Shown piece after piece: positions 11,431-22,268 of a stretch of 64,000 nt of DNA; positions within the stretch are counted from its first letter, which is position 1; the number at the start of each line of letters is the position of its first letter. The notes beneath the pieces are model-generated. The model saw nothing but the letters and a program-made list of their open reading frames with translations. It made no database searches and was not told where the DNA came from. Source of the DNA: Pochonia chlamydosporia 170 (lineage: Eukaryota > Ascomycota > Sordariomycetes > Hypocreales > Clavicipitaceae); the NCBI RefSeq assembly GCF_001653235.2, contig NC_035792.1, positions 1,984,001 through 2,048,000 of the forward strand, read 5' to 3'. The translations under genes were made by a program, and so were the position numbers.

Positions 11431-12771
11431 ATGTCATCAACTCCCATGGATCTGGACCGCCCTAGCGGTGCGTCCAGCAATGGACCATCCTTAAACATTC
11501 AGAGGTCATTAGGTGGCACATCGTCTGTGTCCAATCTGAGCGATGTCATGTCCAGCTTTAGGCCTACCAAGGTATGTGTGTCAAGGTCTTATTATCCTCC
11601 TGTCGCTCGCGAACTTGTGCTTCACCTGGTTTAGACACGATGCGCCATGTTCTAACTCTTTCTTGCGCGCCTGCAGCTGCTCCGACGCGAAGACCTGAAG
11701 GAAGGTCGCCAAACCCCGCATGTGTTATCGATCGACTACGATGATGAAGGCGAGCTCTTAATGACGTCTGCCAGCGATGAAACGATACAGATCTACAACG
11801 TTCGGGAAGGTCGCTACGACAAGAGCCTTCTGAGCAAAAAGTATGGCGTCAAATTGGCCAAGTTTACACATACAAATTCGAGCATCATCTATGCCAGCAC
11901 AAAGCAAAACAGTAAGGGGATCTTGCGTCTCATGGCTCAGTGTGCTCTGTGTACTGACTAATGCTTCACAGACGCCATTCGTTACCTTGCGACCCATGAT
12001 AACTCATTTATCCGCTACTTCGAGGGGCATGAAGGCAATGTGACCAACCTCGCAGTTCACCCTGGCAGCGACAATTTCATTTCTTGCTCCCAAGACAACA
12101 CCGTCCGACTCTGGGACACGCAGTCCAAACATTGGCAGGGGCAGTTATTTCTCAGATCGCCGTACCTTGCGGCCTATGACCCTTCCGGTATGGTCTTTGC
12201 CGTTGCGTGTCCCAGCAGCGGAACAGTACTCCTATACGACGTTCGCAATTATGATAAGGCTCCATTCTCAACCATAGACGTGGTCGAGCAGTGCAATATG
12301 GTTGACCAGCAGAACCTCGTCAAGGGTTGGACCAAGTTGGAGTTCTCTAACGACGGGAAGTCGCTGCTTGTCGGCACGAAAGGCAATGGCCACTTCCTCT
12401 TGGATGCCTTTGAGGGAACGCTCAAGGCATACTTGCACAAGCCCACCGGCGGAACCAGACGACAAGCTCCCGGTGAAACAGCGCCCTTATCAAACGGCAA
12501 TGCGGCAACCGACCCCTCGAATTTCGACAGCAGTGGAGACTGCTGTTTTGCTCCGGATGGACGATTCGTCATCAGCGGATCGAAGCAGGACGTATTTGTG
12601 TGGGATTCGATGTCTTCGATGCCTGACAATAAGATTCTGGAACCAACTTGGACGCTGTCGGACAAGAGAGAAACAGCCGTTGTTGCCTTTAATCCACGTT
12701 TCAACTTCTTCGCTACAGCAGATCAAGACTTGTTGTTTTGGCTACCAGACGCCTCATACATTGGTGGCTAG
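11431..12771 (+). CDS. swd2: WD40 protein Swd2/WDR82 (COMPASS and CPF subunit)
   Basis: Three exons (11431-11571, 11677-11911, 11972-12771; introns of 105 and 60 nt) encode 391 residues. Swd2 is shared by the Set1/COMPASS H3K4 methyltransferase and, in yeast, the cleavage and polyadenylation factor, so it acts in the nucleus in transcription and 3'-end formation. After a Ser/Pro-rich N-terminal tail the protein is a beta propeller. Blade motifs include LMTSASDETIQIYNVREG, FISCSQDNTVRLWDTQ, GTVLLYDVRNYDKAPF and FVISGSKQDVFVWDSMSSM. The order of blades and the sequence SFRPTKLLR at the start match the Swd2/WDR82 family. An acidic or low-complexity insertion (about 275-300, TRRQAPGETAPLSNGN) lies between blades. 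The ATG at 11431 is the first in frame. Confidence 0.9.
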
Positions 12772-13369
12772 GAATGAGCAATGGCATGATTAGGCGTTCT
12801 TGGGATGAAGAAGTTGTATTGGTGTTTTATGATGTAATGATTATATACCGCATTTATCGTGGCCGGGAACAAAATATATATACCCTTGGGCTAGTGGTGG
12901 TTTGAAGCTGATGCTTAGTTCGTTGTTTCATTATGCAATTTGCTTCCGGTTTGGCCCGTTTTCGTGTGTTGTTTTGTATTGTCACCAATGAGCATAGACT
13001 GCACGGAAAATAGCAAGGATTTAAATTGCCAAACCCAAATACGTATAACAAACGTATTTGCGTTACTTATTTTTACTGTCAGTTTCATTTCCCAGATCGT
13101 ACAGGGTAGGATGGGCTCTGTCACTTGTCATGAGCAGCCACAATTTGCGGTGCCGTCCCTCCACCATCTTGCCCCACTAGATTTTATCCCACCGTCCACA
13201 CGACCTTCACATCATCACGAACCACAATATCAGCCCCAAGTTCAACCACTACGGAGCGACACCCGACTGCCTGACCGAAGCAGATCTTCTACAATCGAGA
13301 ACAATCCGAGAAACTAGAGAGCTTATAATATCGAATACACGCCGGCTATCAGGGCCGCAATCCGGCATA
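12772..13369. other. Intergenic between swd2 and srp9 (tandem)
   Basis: About 600 bp containing the swd2 3' UTR and the srp9 promoter. The sequence is AT-rich near 12,840-13,090 and includes the inverted near-repeat AAATACGTATAACAAACGTATTT around 13,038-13,060. No gene is visible. Confidence 0.55.
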
Positions 13370-13993
13370 ATGCCTTACTTCAAGTCTAGCCAGGAATGGC
13401 TCGAGCAGTCTACACTCCTACTCGAAGCTAGACCTTCCACCGTAAGCACCTTCACTTACCCATAGACTCCCAGCAGGACATGAATCGGCCGAAGGAGGCA
13501 TGGTTAAACCGCAGGAGAGGAGGCGTAAATGGCGAGGAAGAGGAGATGTTTGCTGACATGGCTGATGCGTCGACACTCACAGACTCGCATTACGACGAAA
13601 TACTCCATACAGCCCGTCAAACCACGGAAAACAAAATCAGACATCGCAGACGGCGATACTGCCATAGCCGATGCATCAAAACCTCCACGAGGTAGCCTCG
13701 TCATCAAGACGTATGATCCCGTTAGTGGCGTCACGCTCAAGTACCGTACTACCAAGGCCGCAGAGGTTTCTCGTTTGGTGTACTCGTCCCTGGGTCGACT
13801 GGGTCGGGGCATGGCTGCCATGCCTTTGGATGTGCCGGAGGAGGCGATGCCCGATGCGCCAGGCGTTGCGACTGAGGGTGGTGATGGGGAGAACAAGGGA
13901 AGCGGTGCTGCTACGCCTGCGTCACAACAACAAGCACAGGGTCAACAAGCACAACAAGGAGGTGGCAAGAAGAAGAAGAAGGGTAGGAAATAA
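13370..13993 (+). CDS. srp9: Signal recognition particle subunit SRP9/Srp21
   Basis: Two exons (13370-13441, 13583-13993; 141-nt intron) give 160 residues. The start MPYFKSSQEWLEQSTLLLEA is the conserved SRP9 opening helix, and splicing continues it with RPSTTRITTKYSIQPVK. The core beta strands follow: GSLVIKTYDPVSGVTLKYRT and AAEVSRLVYSSLGRLGRGM. In animals SRP9 pairs with SRP14 on the Alu domain of SRP RNA for elongation arrest; the fungal form is Srp21. The C-terminal third (from about 120) is a fungal extension rich in Gln, Gly and Ala that ends in a basic KKKKKGRK tail, probably for RNA contact or nucleolar import. It lies convergent with rnr2. Confidence 0.88.
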
Positions 13994-14505
13994 GCAGATA
14001 GATCATGAATGAATCAACTCGGAAATAGGGTCACCGATGCCAACACAATCTAGAGATTTGAAACTGACCTACTGTACGGGTATTGAACTACCAACTTACA
14101 ATGGACACCAAGGCAAAAGAGACTCGATGTAAATATTGACACATGGCGGGTAATCGTCTTTCAATGCACGTATCTATTCTGCACGACCAAAGTGTATAAA
14201 ACGTGCTACAATACATCATGATCCATCCATCCATCCATAAGAGGCACTCCAAGTGCGTGGTCGTACAAAAGGAGAAAAATCACAAATAATCCCGAAACGC
14301 CGGCCAACATGGTTCTCCACGGAACTTTCAGACATAACCAAAATCGAAACAAAGGGCCACCAGCCAATTCGGCAGCCACGGTCCCGCCCTGCCGCTATCC
14401 AGAGCCTCTACGGGCTTTTTGCAAAATATACAGTTGAGATTGACAAAGGAGAAGAGAGTTAAATTATGTGGAGGGGTATAAGGAGCTCTGCACCACTGTG
14501 CCAGT
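13994..14505. other. Convergent 3' flanks of srp9 and rnr2
   Basis: About 510 bp between two converging genes. It contains an ATCC tetranucleotide run at 14221-14238 and no gene. Confidence 0.55.
14221..14238. repeat. ATCC tetranucleotide repeat
   Basis: Four and a half perfect ATCC units lie in the srp9/rnr2 intergenic region. Confidence 0.85.
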
Positions 14506-15966
14506 TTAGAAGTCATCGTCGAATGTGAAGTCGCCACCATCCTTGTTGTCTTCAGAGGTGGCACCGTCCTCCTTTTTGGAGGCGCTGGCCATGACACCAG
14601 CCTTTTGGTAATCAGCAACTCGCTTCTCAAAGAAGTTCGTCTTGCCACCCAGGGAGATGTTCTCCATGAAGTCAAAGGGATTGGAAGTCTTGTAGACCTT
14701 CTCGTTACCAAGAGCAACGAGCAGACGATCAGCAACAAACTCAATGTACTGCTTCATCAAGTTGGAGTTCATGCCGAGCAGTGCACAGGGCAAAGCCTCA
14801 GTCAAGAATTCTTGCTCAATGGTGACAGCATCAGTGATGATATCGTAGATGACCTGCTTGCTAGCACGGTTCTTGAGGTGAGAGTGGAGAAGGCAGGCGA
14901 AATCAGTGTGCAGGCCCTCGTCACGGGAGATGAGTTCATTGGAAAATGTCAGGCCGGGCATCAGACCTCGCTTCTTCAGCCAGAAGATGGAGGCGAACGC
15001 GCCACTGAAGAAGATACCCTCAACAGCAGCAAAGGCAACAAGACGCTGAGCAAAGGTGGACTCCTTGTCCTGGATCCACCGGATAGCCCAGTCGGCCTTC
15101 TTGCGAATGCAAGGAACTAGGTTCGGTTAGTACGTGGACGATAAAGTAACTAGGTGATATCTGACTAAACGTACTGGTATCAATGGCATTAAACAAGTAG
15201 GTGCGCTGGGCGTTCTCTTTGATGTAGGTGTCAATCAACAGAGAGTACGTTTCTGAGTGGATGTTCTCCATCATGATCTGGAAGCCATAAAAGCAACGAG
15301 CCTCAGGAATCTGAACCTCGCCACTGAATCGCTCAACGAGGTTCTCATTGACAATGCCATCAGAGGCAGCGAAGAAAGCCAAGATGTGAGAGATGAAGTA
15401 TTTCTCGTCATCGTTCAGACGGTTGTTCCAGTCGTGCAAGTCTTTGGAGAGATCAATTTCCTCGGCCGTCCAGAAAGAGGCCTCGGCCTTCTTGTACATT
15501 TGCCAGATCTAGAATCATTGTTAGAATAGTTCCACCTGGAGGGGCTTGGGCCACTTTACGCGTCAAGACGCGTCACGTACCTCGTGATATTTGATGGGGA
15601 ACAGAACGAAGCGTTGAGGATTCTCTTGAAGAATAGGCTCGTCAACTTCTTGGGCTTTGATACCTGGCGCAACTGCAGCAGTTTGCTTGGTGTCCTTGGT
15701 CTCTTCAACCTTGGGCTTGTGGTCCGCATCGATCTGCTCGGACAGAGCATCGACGGCAGCATCATCGAGGGGCTTGTTCTCCTTGTCAGCTGTACCGAAG
15801 TCCAGCTTCTTGATTGGCGACTCCATCTTTAGCGAGTCAATGGCCGAAGCAGCCTGAGAAACGTGGTTAGTTGTCTTGTCATTCGACAATGAATTCTGGA
15901 CCGGCGCGAAAGCGACAGCCCTCTATGGGCGCTCACCTGCTTGGAAGGAGTGATTTCTGTGGTCAT
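14506..15966 (-). CDS. rnr2: Ribonucleoside-diphosphate reductase small subunit (R2)
   Basis: Four exons (15966-15937, 15853-15581, 15508-15175, 15116-14506; introns of 83, 72 and 58 nt) encode 415 residues. R2 holds the diiron-tyrosyl radical that starts reduction of NDPs to dNDPs by the R1 subunit. Visible ligands are the Asp of [11 protein letters not shown], Glu and His of [13 protein letters not shown] with the radical Tyr in SETY, and Glu and His of [11 protein letters not shown]. The C-terminal FTFDDDF is the tail that docks on R1. The N-terminal 100 residues are a variable charged region. The first coding exon is only 30 nt. Four ACGCGT boxes (two upstream, two in intron 2) suggest G1/S control by an MBF-type factor. 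Length and every motif are normal; identification is firm. Confidence 0.97.
15558..15573. promoter_or_regulatory. Two MluI cell-cycle boxes in rnr2 intron 2
   Basis: ACGCGT occurs at 15558-15563 and 15568-15573, inside the 72-nt second intron and only 8 nt from its 5' splice site. MCB elements bind MBF (Mbp1/Swi6 or Res/Cdc10) in yeasts and control ribonucleotide reductase genes. An intronic regulatory role is inferred. Confidence 0.4.
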
Positions 15967-16152
15967 TGTGATAAATGTGGGAGTAAGGTTGGCAATTATA
16001 GGCAAAGAGCAATTCGCACAAAGAGAATTGGTCTTGAACTTGGCCTGAGAAGATGGTTTGAGGACGCGATGGTGAGGGAGGGCGTTAATGAGTAGCTGGT
16101 GGCGCCAGAGGTTTTTGTAGAAACGCAGAGGTACGTCGTCACGTGCAGCAAG

Positions 16153-16356
16153 ACGCGTCGAAACGTGTTTGCGGTGGGCCAACGCGGCGGGCTCTTAAGC
16201 TCCAAGTGCTCCGCAAAGAGGCTGGAGGTGCCAAAGTGGGTCTCGAGCAAGGTACGAGCATGGTACCTGCGCCAGGGTAATTGTCGCACGCTCCATCGCG
16301 CTGACTTACGCATACCAGCCACCAGTTTAAAGAGCTTTTGCTTGGGGGTGACGCGT
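16153..16356. promoter_or_regulatory. Two MluI cell-cycle boxes upstream of rnr2
   Basis: ACGCGT occurs at 16153-16158 and 16351-16356, about 190 and 390 nt upstream of the rnr2 ATG. The position and the known MBF control of RNR genes in yeasts support a G1/S promoter element; binding in this organism is inferred. Confidence 0.5.
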
Positions 16357-16821
16357 GAAGAGGCTCGTCGCGTCCAAGTATTGCCACTAAACCGGCCAGG
16401 ATTGTGCAAGGGTTTCAGCTGGAGCTTGGAGCGTCATTGACGTCTTGTGAATGGTTCCCAACTTATCAATCAGCAAACAAACATCCACATCTCGCGTTCT
16501 GGTGGAACCCGGCAATGGCCGTTGTTCGAAGGTTCACTCCTTCAATGTTGACTCCGTACGAAGCTCGGCTTGAGCACCTCGGAGATGGGGCCTGACACTG
16601 TGTGACTCGGTCAAACTGAAGACTCTCCACGCTCACCTTGTGGATTCTGAATTCACGGCCCTTTTCAGCCAAGGGAGACGCTTTCATGCCAAGGGAGGGC
16701 ACCAATTAACTTGGTATACGCTGGTATGCCAAGGAGCAGACATCCCACCAAGTACTCCGTACATTACAAGTACGCAATTTTTGAAGTACGGAATATCGTA
16801 AACTTATCAGATGTCTCCAAA

Positions 16822-16847
16822 GCTGTGGCTGTGGCTGTGGCTGTGGC
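16822..16847. repeat. GCTGTG hexanucleotide repeat
   Basis: Four perfect GCTGTG units plus GC occur in the rnr2/DUF4112 intergenic region. Confidence 0.85.
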
Positions 16848-17151
16848 AATAATGACCATCGGTCGTGTTAAATTACTACATACTAAAAGCTGCTACATTC
16901 GCAAGGCCTTTTCTTGTTCGCTCCATTGTTCCAAGGGTTATTCAGCTTGGATCTTGTTTCTGTACATACTATGTCAAATCTGGTATACGCAAAAAGTCTC
17001 TTTATAAGTGCTTCCAACGCCAATTGTTCGTATACTGTAATTGTAAATTCATCATCCATGCAAATCGTCAATAAATCATCCAAATTGTATCGGTGAGTCG
17101 TTCATAGGGGCCTTTCTATGGTCCAGCCGCAGCCTGAAGGGAGATATGAGT

Positions 17152-18025
17152 TTATCGCCGGTCGTTTCGTTTCCTAGTAGATCGCCGTCCCTCCGGAGAC
17201 TCATCTGGGGTGCTGATACCGTCTTGGTATTGGCGATGATTCCGATTGGCGCCCGACTGTTCTCTGTGCATCCCTCTGCGGTCGCGATGGCTCGCATCTG
17301 TAGGAGGGCGATCCGGCATGTGGCCTGTCTTGCGCAGACTTTTTTCGGCTCTCTCTCTCAGGAAATCCTCGAGAAGAAGTGCATTTCTTGTATTGCCTCT
17401 GTAGATTGCCTCGGCGCCAGGAACCAATCCTATGATGAAGTCCAGGGCGACGTTGACCATCATTTGCAGCTTGACCGAGGCGGGAAGGCCGCCCTCAACC
17501 TTGCAGCATTTTCTGAAGACTGAGAGTGACATCAATCCGTCGATGGCATCTCCAATTCTGTATCCAATGTTAGCATGTGTTGTGCATGACCCGCGGTGTC
17601 TACTCCTAATCCAACTCAACTAATGACTTACCCAGGAATTATGCCAATTACAGTGCTCCAGCCAAAACCGACTCCGAAAATCGTGAACAAAGACCAGTCC
17701 AAATGGTGGACTCTTCTCCTTACTCTCATCAAAACTTTGGCATCGTGGTCGGATAGGCCAGGAGGCAAGCCTCGCTTCTGCTTCACCTGCTTCCCACTGG
17801 GCTCTCCATTTGGCTTTGTGCCGGGAACTTTTTCGTAGTACGGGTCCTAAAATACTGTTAGAATGACTGCTTTCAAGTGCTTGTGCATGGTTGTTGAATA
17901 CATCGCATATTTGGGTAGTGCAATGCGCTCAAGCGGGAATATGTACTTACCCCTTGACCAAACTTCTCTTGCAACTTCTTACCAAGAAGTTTTCTGGCAG
18001 CTGTCTTTGCAATGTAAGACGTCAT
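17152..18025 (-). CDS. DUF4112 family membrane protein
   Basis: Three exons (18025-17951, 17846-17632, 17557-17152; introns of 104 and 74 nt) encode 231 residues. The N terminus is basic (MTSYIAKTAARKLLGKKLQE). The core matches DUF4112: LDWSLFTIFGVGFGWSTVIG, then the signature IIPGIGDAIDGLMSL, which is split by intron 2, and VNVALDFIIGLVPGAEAIYRG, then LLLEDFLRERAEKSLR. The two hydrophobic stretches, each with an IxPG turn, look like membrane hairpins. The last 60 residues are charged and probably disordered (RPPTDASHRDRRG to RKRNDRR). The molecular function of the family is unknown; some fungal members are annotated only as PH-domain or hypothetical proteins. It starts divergently from dcp2. 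Confidence 0.85.
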
Positions 18026-19257
18026 TATTATGCTGTTGAAGGGGCAGGAAGATGCCGGCGAGTAATTTTCAGCGACGCGAAGAGGGCGCGCCCTTTATAT
18101 TTCAGACGATGGGTTTCTAGCCGATGGAATAGGTCAATAGCTTTTTGTTGTCCTCGGGAACCCTTCTCGATATGGTGGTGTAAGTGGCCTTTGTGAAAAC
18201 GTTGAGGCTGCCAGGAGTGCTTTGGAAGAAACAGAATGAAACAGCAGGCAAAGAAAGGGCAACAATGGTATTTGAGGTGCGTCCAATGTATGTGTCTGAT
18301 GAGATGTTTCGCAGTGGTTCTGCAACGTTCCTGGTTTTGGATGCCTCTTGACATGGGACATTCAAGCAGACATTGACCAAATGATGTAATGCAGTCCGGC
18401 AGTTATTATTGTCAGGCCTGGCGGGTCCCGTTTCCTTGATTATTCCAAGTACAGGCAAGTTTTGAGAGATGTGTGGCGCGTGGCTCATGGCTCCCTCCCA
18501 GCGGCAGCCCGAGCACCGCCACACTTGACCAGCTCAAGTGCCAGTTGCATGTGGCTGAAGCTACTTTGCGGCGACGGGATGTTGCGAGGCAAACGTTTCC
18601 GTTGAACGCACTGTACCGTCACTGTGTACACCATGAAAACATCAAGATTTCCCCCACAATTCGATTTTTAATACAGTGTGCATAGTGCCAAGAGAAAACT
18701 CTCCTCCCATGTCCGTTCGAGACCTCCGCTTTCCGGCTGCTTCTCCCATTCGACCATTCACCATCCATCATTGGGCACTCCACCTGTCGGTGCCTCGCCA
18801 TTGACAGCTCTGTCTGTCTGTCTGCCCAGCCAGCAAGCAGCTTCCATGTCCGCACCTGACGACGGAGCATTTTGACAATCCAAGCAAACTTGGCTTGTTC
18901 TTTGCTGCAACATTACAACTCTGACAGACCATTCCATGCCGCACAAACGTCGACACCATACATCACCCTAGAACTGTTCTGCTTCCCTCTAGTTTCGACC
19001 TCTTGAGGTGGCGCTTGCGCTTTCCCAGAACGAACTGACCCGCCGTCGTTGCGCGCTCTCTCTGGATCCTGCGACCACCTTCCCGTCTTTCCCTTGAACT
19101 CCAACCATGTCAAGCATCCCTTCACACCTGCGACTAGAAGAAGACTCTTTGGAACACCCGTGAACCTGATATTGGCTGATTTGACACTGACAACAAACTC
19201 GTCACTTCCACCTGCTTGCGTACGGGCAGAGTATGGGCTGAGAGCCAAATCGACACA
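18026..19257. other. Intergenic, 1.2 kb, divergent promoter region of the DUF4112 gene and dcp2
   Basis: No credible gene. Pyrimidine-rich patches (for example 18,800-18,830) probably belong to the dcp2 leader. Small open frames lack domain character. Confidence 0.55.
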
Positions 19258-21837
19258 ATGGCAGCGACACAGATGCAGCTCGAAGACTGTATGTCATCGT
19301 CAACACCAAGACTTGGAATCCTCGCATCTGACATGCACTGTTTGCTAACTTGAATGTTGATGATAGGGCTGGATGATCTTTGCGTTCGCTTCATCATTAA
19401 CCTCCCTCAAGAAGATTTGTCCTCGGTTGCCCGAATATGCTTTCAAGTCGAGGAAGCGCAGTGGTTCTACGAGGACTTTATTAGGCCACTCGACCCAAAT
19501 CTGCCATCCATGTCGCTGAGGACCTTTTGCTTGCGAATTTTTCAACATTGTCCTTTGCTGGCGTCATTCTCTGTTGAGAACCATACAAAGGCTTTCGAGG
19601 AGTTCCTCCAGTACAAGACCCGTGTTCCCGTCCGTGGCGCCATCATGCTCAATCATGCTATGGACTCCGTCGTATTGGTCAAGGGTTGGAAGAAAGGCGC
19701 AAACTGGAGTTTCCCACGAGGCAAGATAAATAAGGATGAGGATGATTTGGACTGTGCTGTCCGCGAGGTCTACGAAGAGACTGGCCTTGACCTGCGCGCT
19801 GCTGGTCTCGTGCCCACCGAAAAGAAGCCGAAGTACATTGAGATATCTATGCGGGAGCAGCAGCTTCGACTTTACGTCTTTCGCGACGTCCCCATGGATA
19901 CCAAGTTTCAACCCAGGACTCGTAAAGAAATCAGCAAGATTCAGTGGTACAAACTGTCTGAGCTTCCTGCATTTCGCAGGAAGGGGCAACAAAACCAGAG
20001 CGACGGTGGTTCTGGGCCTGCCGTAAACAAGTTTTACATGGTTGCCCCTTTTCTCGTTCCTCTCAAGAAATGGATTCATTCGCAAAAGAAACTCAACGAT
20101 AAAAGAGCAACAAGCGGAGTTCATGGCTATTTGCCCCATCATCACATTGCTGTTGACGAGGTAGTCACAACCGAAGACGACACCTGGGCACCTGGCTATT
20201 CCGAACAACCATCTCATGTTCCTGCTATTGAAACTCTGGACGGGGCAACTCGAGAACTGCAGCGACTTTTGAAGATGCAGCCTCCCACCCAGGGCATTCA
20301 ATCACCACATCAGGAGGACAAAGGAACAGCTTTGCTTTCCATTCTTCAATCTGGCAATGCACCCCCAGCACCGCCGACTCACCAGCCTGCACCACTACCG
20401 CATACGCCTTCGAATGCAATAGTGTCTGAGCCTCCGCATCCACAGAATCCTCATCATCACACTAACTTGAACGTTTTCCCGCGAGTTCAGTCACAACCGG
20501 TTCCTCCTTCCTTTCCTCTTGCCCCTGACCAGGGACATGCATCGTGGAACCCGGCAGCAAGTCTTGCGAACAATGCTCAAAATGCCCCGTCGTCTTACCC
20601 AGACATGCCCAGGCACCAACAACCTGGCCAGCAGCAGCTTGCCTCCGCTCACACACAACCACTACCAACCCAATATCAGGGTCCAGGGACTCACGACGGA
20701 CTGCTCCAGAGTCAAGCTGCAAGCCAACATGTTCCTACTATGCAGAGTCTTTCCCCCAGTGCTGCCTCTAGACAGGGACTAATAGCAGGTCAGCAAAATA
20801 GCCAGATGCCTGCTGGCCCTAGTTCCGCGAAACTGAGCGGAGCTTCCCTTGCTCTTCTCAATGCATTTAAACGGGATACAGGATCCGCTTCGAACAGTCA
20901 CTTGGCCCAAGATGCATTGTCGTTTGGCCACAGTGCCCAACCCGGAGCTCAAGGCCCTCCATTTTTCAGCCAAAATGCACGCGATATCCCGATGAACCAA
21001 GTAGGTGGGGTTTCGACTCATGGCCCAGGAGAACAAGCGAACGTTTCAGAACTAGTCGGATCCTCTGTCCAGCCCAGGGAAGATCCGCACCGTTCGGCTC
21101 TGCTGGGTATGTTCAAAAAGACACCATCAAATGCTACAACGAGCCAGGTCGAGAGTGGATCCTTGCATCAACAACAACTCGCAAATCCGAACCAATACGC
21201 TGGAGTGGCAGGACAGGCTGAGAGCATGCTCCTCCAACACTTTCAAGCGAACCGTGGTCCGGCCGATCATCAACTGTCACTAGGGCGGCTGTCTATTCAA
21301 ACCAAGCCAGGTCAACAATCTGCGCCCTCTCCTCGTCGCGGGGAGAATTTAAGCCCTCATCGCTATCAACAGCAACAGCAAGCTGCTTGGTCGCCGATTG
21401 CCTCTGGCCACAGCCAGCAACCCCAAGTGCCTCGAATACTTCAGCGGGGACAATCTTTGACCGATTTCGGTGGCTCTCCTCCTCAACAACGTGGAATCTC
21501 TCAAGAGCCCGCGCCATCTGCGTTACAGAATGCCACTCAGCGCCCTCTTGGCTCTGGAGTGGAACCTTCCGTGATGGCCAATGCTGGGGACCGTGGCCGA
21601 CGACCTGATGGTGGCCGCGAGCAAAAACAGCAGCTTTTATCCCTTTTTGGGAAACAGCAAAGCCCAGGAACTATACCGCCAGGTTCCGGTGTGGATTCAG
21701 GAGAGAGTTCAGAGTTTCCTCGTTCGAGGGTATCATCATTGGCGTCCAGAGGTGGGGAGACGCCCATATCTCCTGCTGAACAAACTTTCTTGTTGGACTA
21801 TTTGCAGTCGGTCACCAAGAACACCGGTCGTCGATGA
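19258..21837 (+). CDS. dcp2: mRNA-decapping enzyme Dcp2
   Basis: Two exons (19258-19288, 19367-21837; 78-nt intron) encode 833 residues. Dcp2 is the Nudix hydrolase that removes m7GDP from mRNA 5' ends in P-bodies with Dcp1. The N-terminal regulatory domain begins MAATQMQLEDWLDDLCVRFI, which is only readable after splicing, and includes EEAQWFYEDFIRP, the Dcp1-contact region. The Nudix domain (about 95-245) has VLVKGWKKGANWSFPRGKI and the Nudix box G-x5-E-x7-REVYEETGL with catalytic Glu pair EE. Box B follows with its conserved basic and aromatic residues. The long C-terminal tail (about 250-833) is rich in Gln, Pro and Ser, disordered, with short repeats of the type SALLxxFKK and LLSLFGKQ that resemble helical leucine-rich motifs binding Edc3 in yeasts. 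Identification is firm. Confidence 0.96.
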
Positions 21838-22268
21838 TTTTGTAAAATGTTGTTGTGTCCCATTCCCTATTAGTATTCTTCATCAGTGAATGGGAACGAG
21901 CACAAGGCTGCTGTTGGGAATCTACACATGACAGATATTTCATGAATAGTGGAATACATACTCATATGGGAGACTCGCATTTGACAAACATATTATTGCA
22001 CAATGTAATCACGATAATACATTACTCGACTTGGGTAGCGTTCTTGTACATTGTATTGGGTGTCCTTGTCTTTGTCATCTGCATAGTTTAACTCGACATG
22101 TGGCTGCTTATGGCGTGATTCGTGTGTTACATAACATTTGGCCCAGAATATCATCCGTCCACCAAGAATAACAAATCCGAGTGTCTGCAGCTGCAGCTGT
22201 ATCTCGCTCGGCATTTCTTCATCTATCAACACTTATCTCATGGCAATATAACTTCCTCATTTGGGAGC
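21838..22268. other. Convergent 3' flanks of dcp2 and the Nrd1-like gene
   Basis: About 430 bp of AT-rich DNA between converging genes, with no further gene. Confidence 0.55.

Larger units (their letters stand above)
15967..17151. other. Intergenic, 1.2 kb, rnr2 promoter and 3' flank of the DUF4112 gene
   Basis: Holds the rnr2 promoter with two MCB elements, one TTCAATGTT-TACTCCGTA-type composite at 16541-16560, another TACTCCGTA at 16753-16761 and a GCTGTG hexamer repeat. No gene is visible. Confidence 0.6.

Noticed and set aside
19564..20301. Antisense open frame of 245 codons inside dcp2
   Set aside because: It mirrors the conserved Nudix-coding strand; the dcp2 frame explains the sequence fully.
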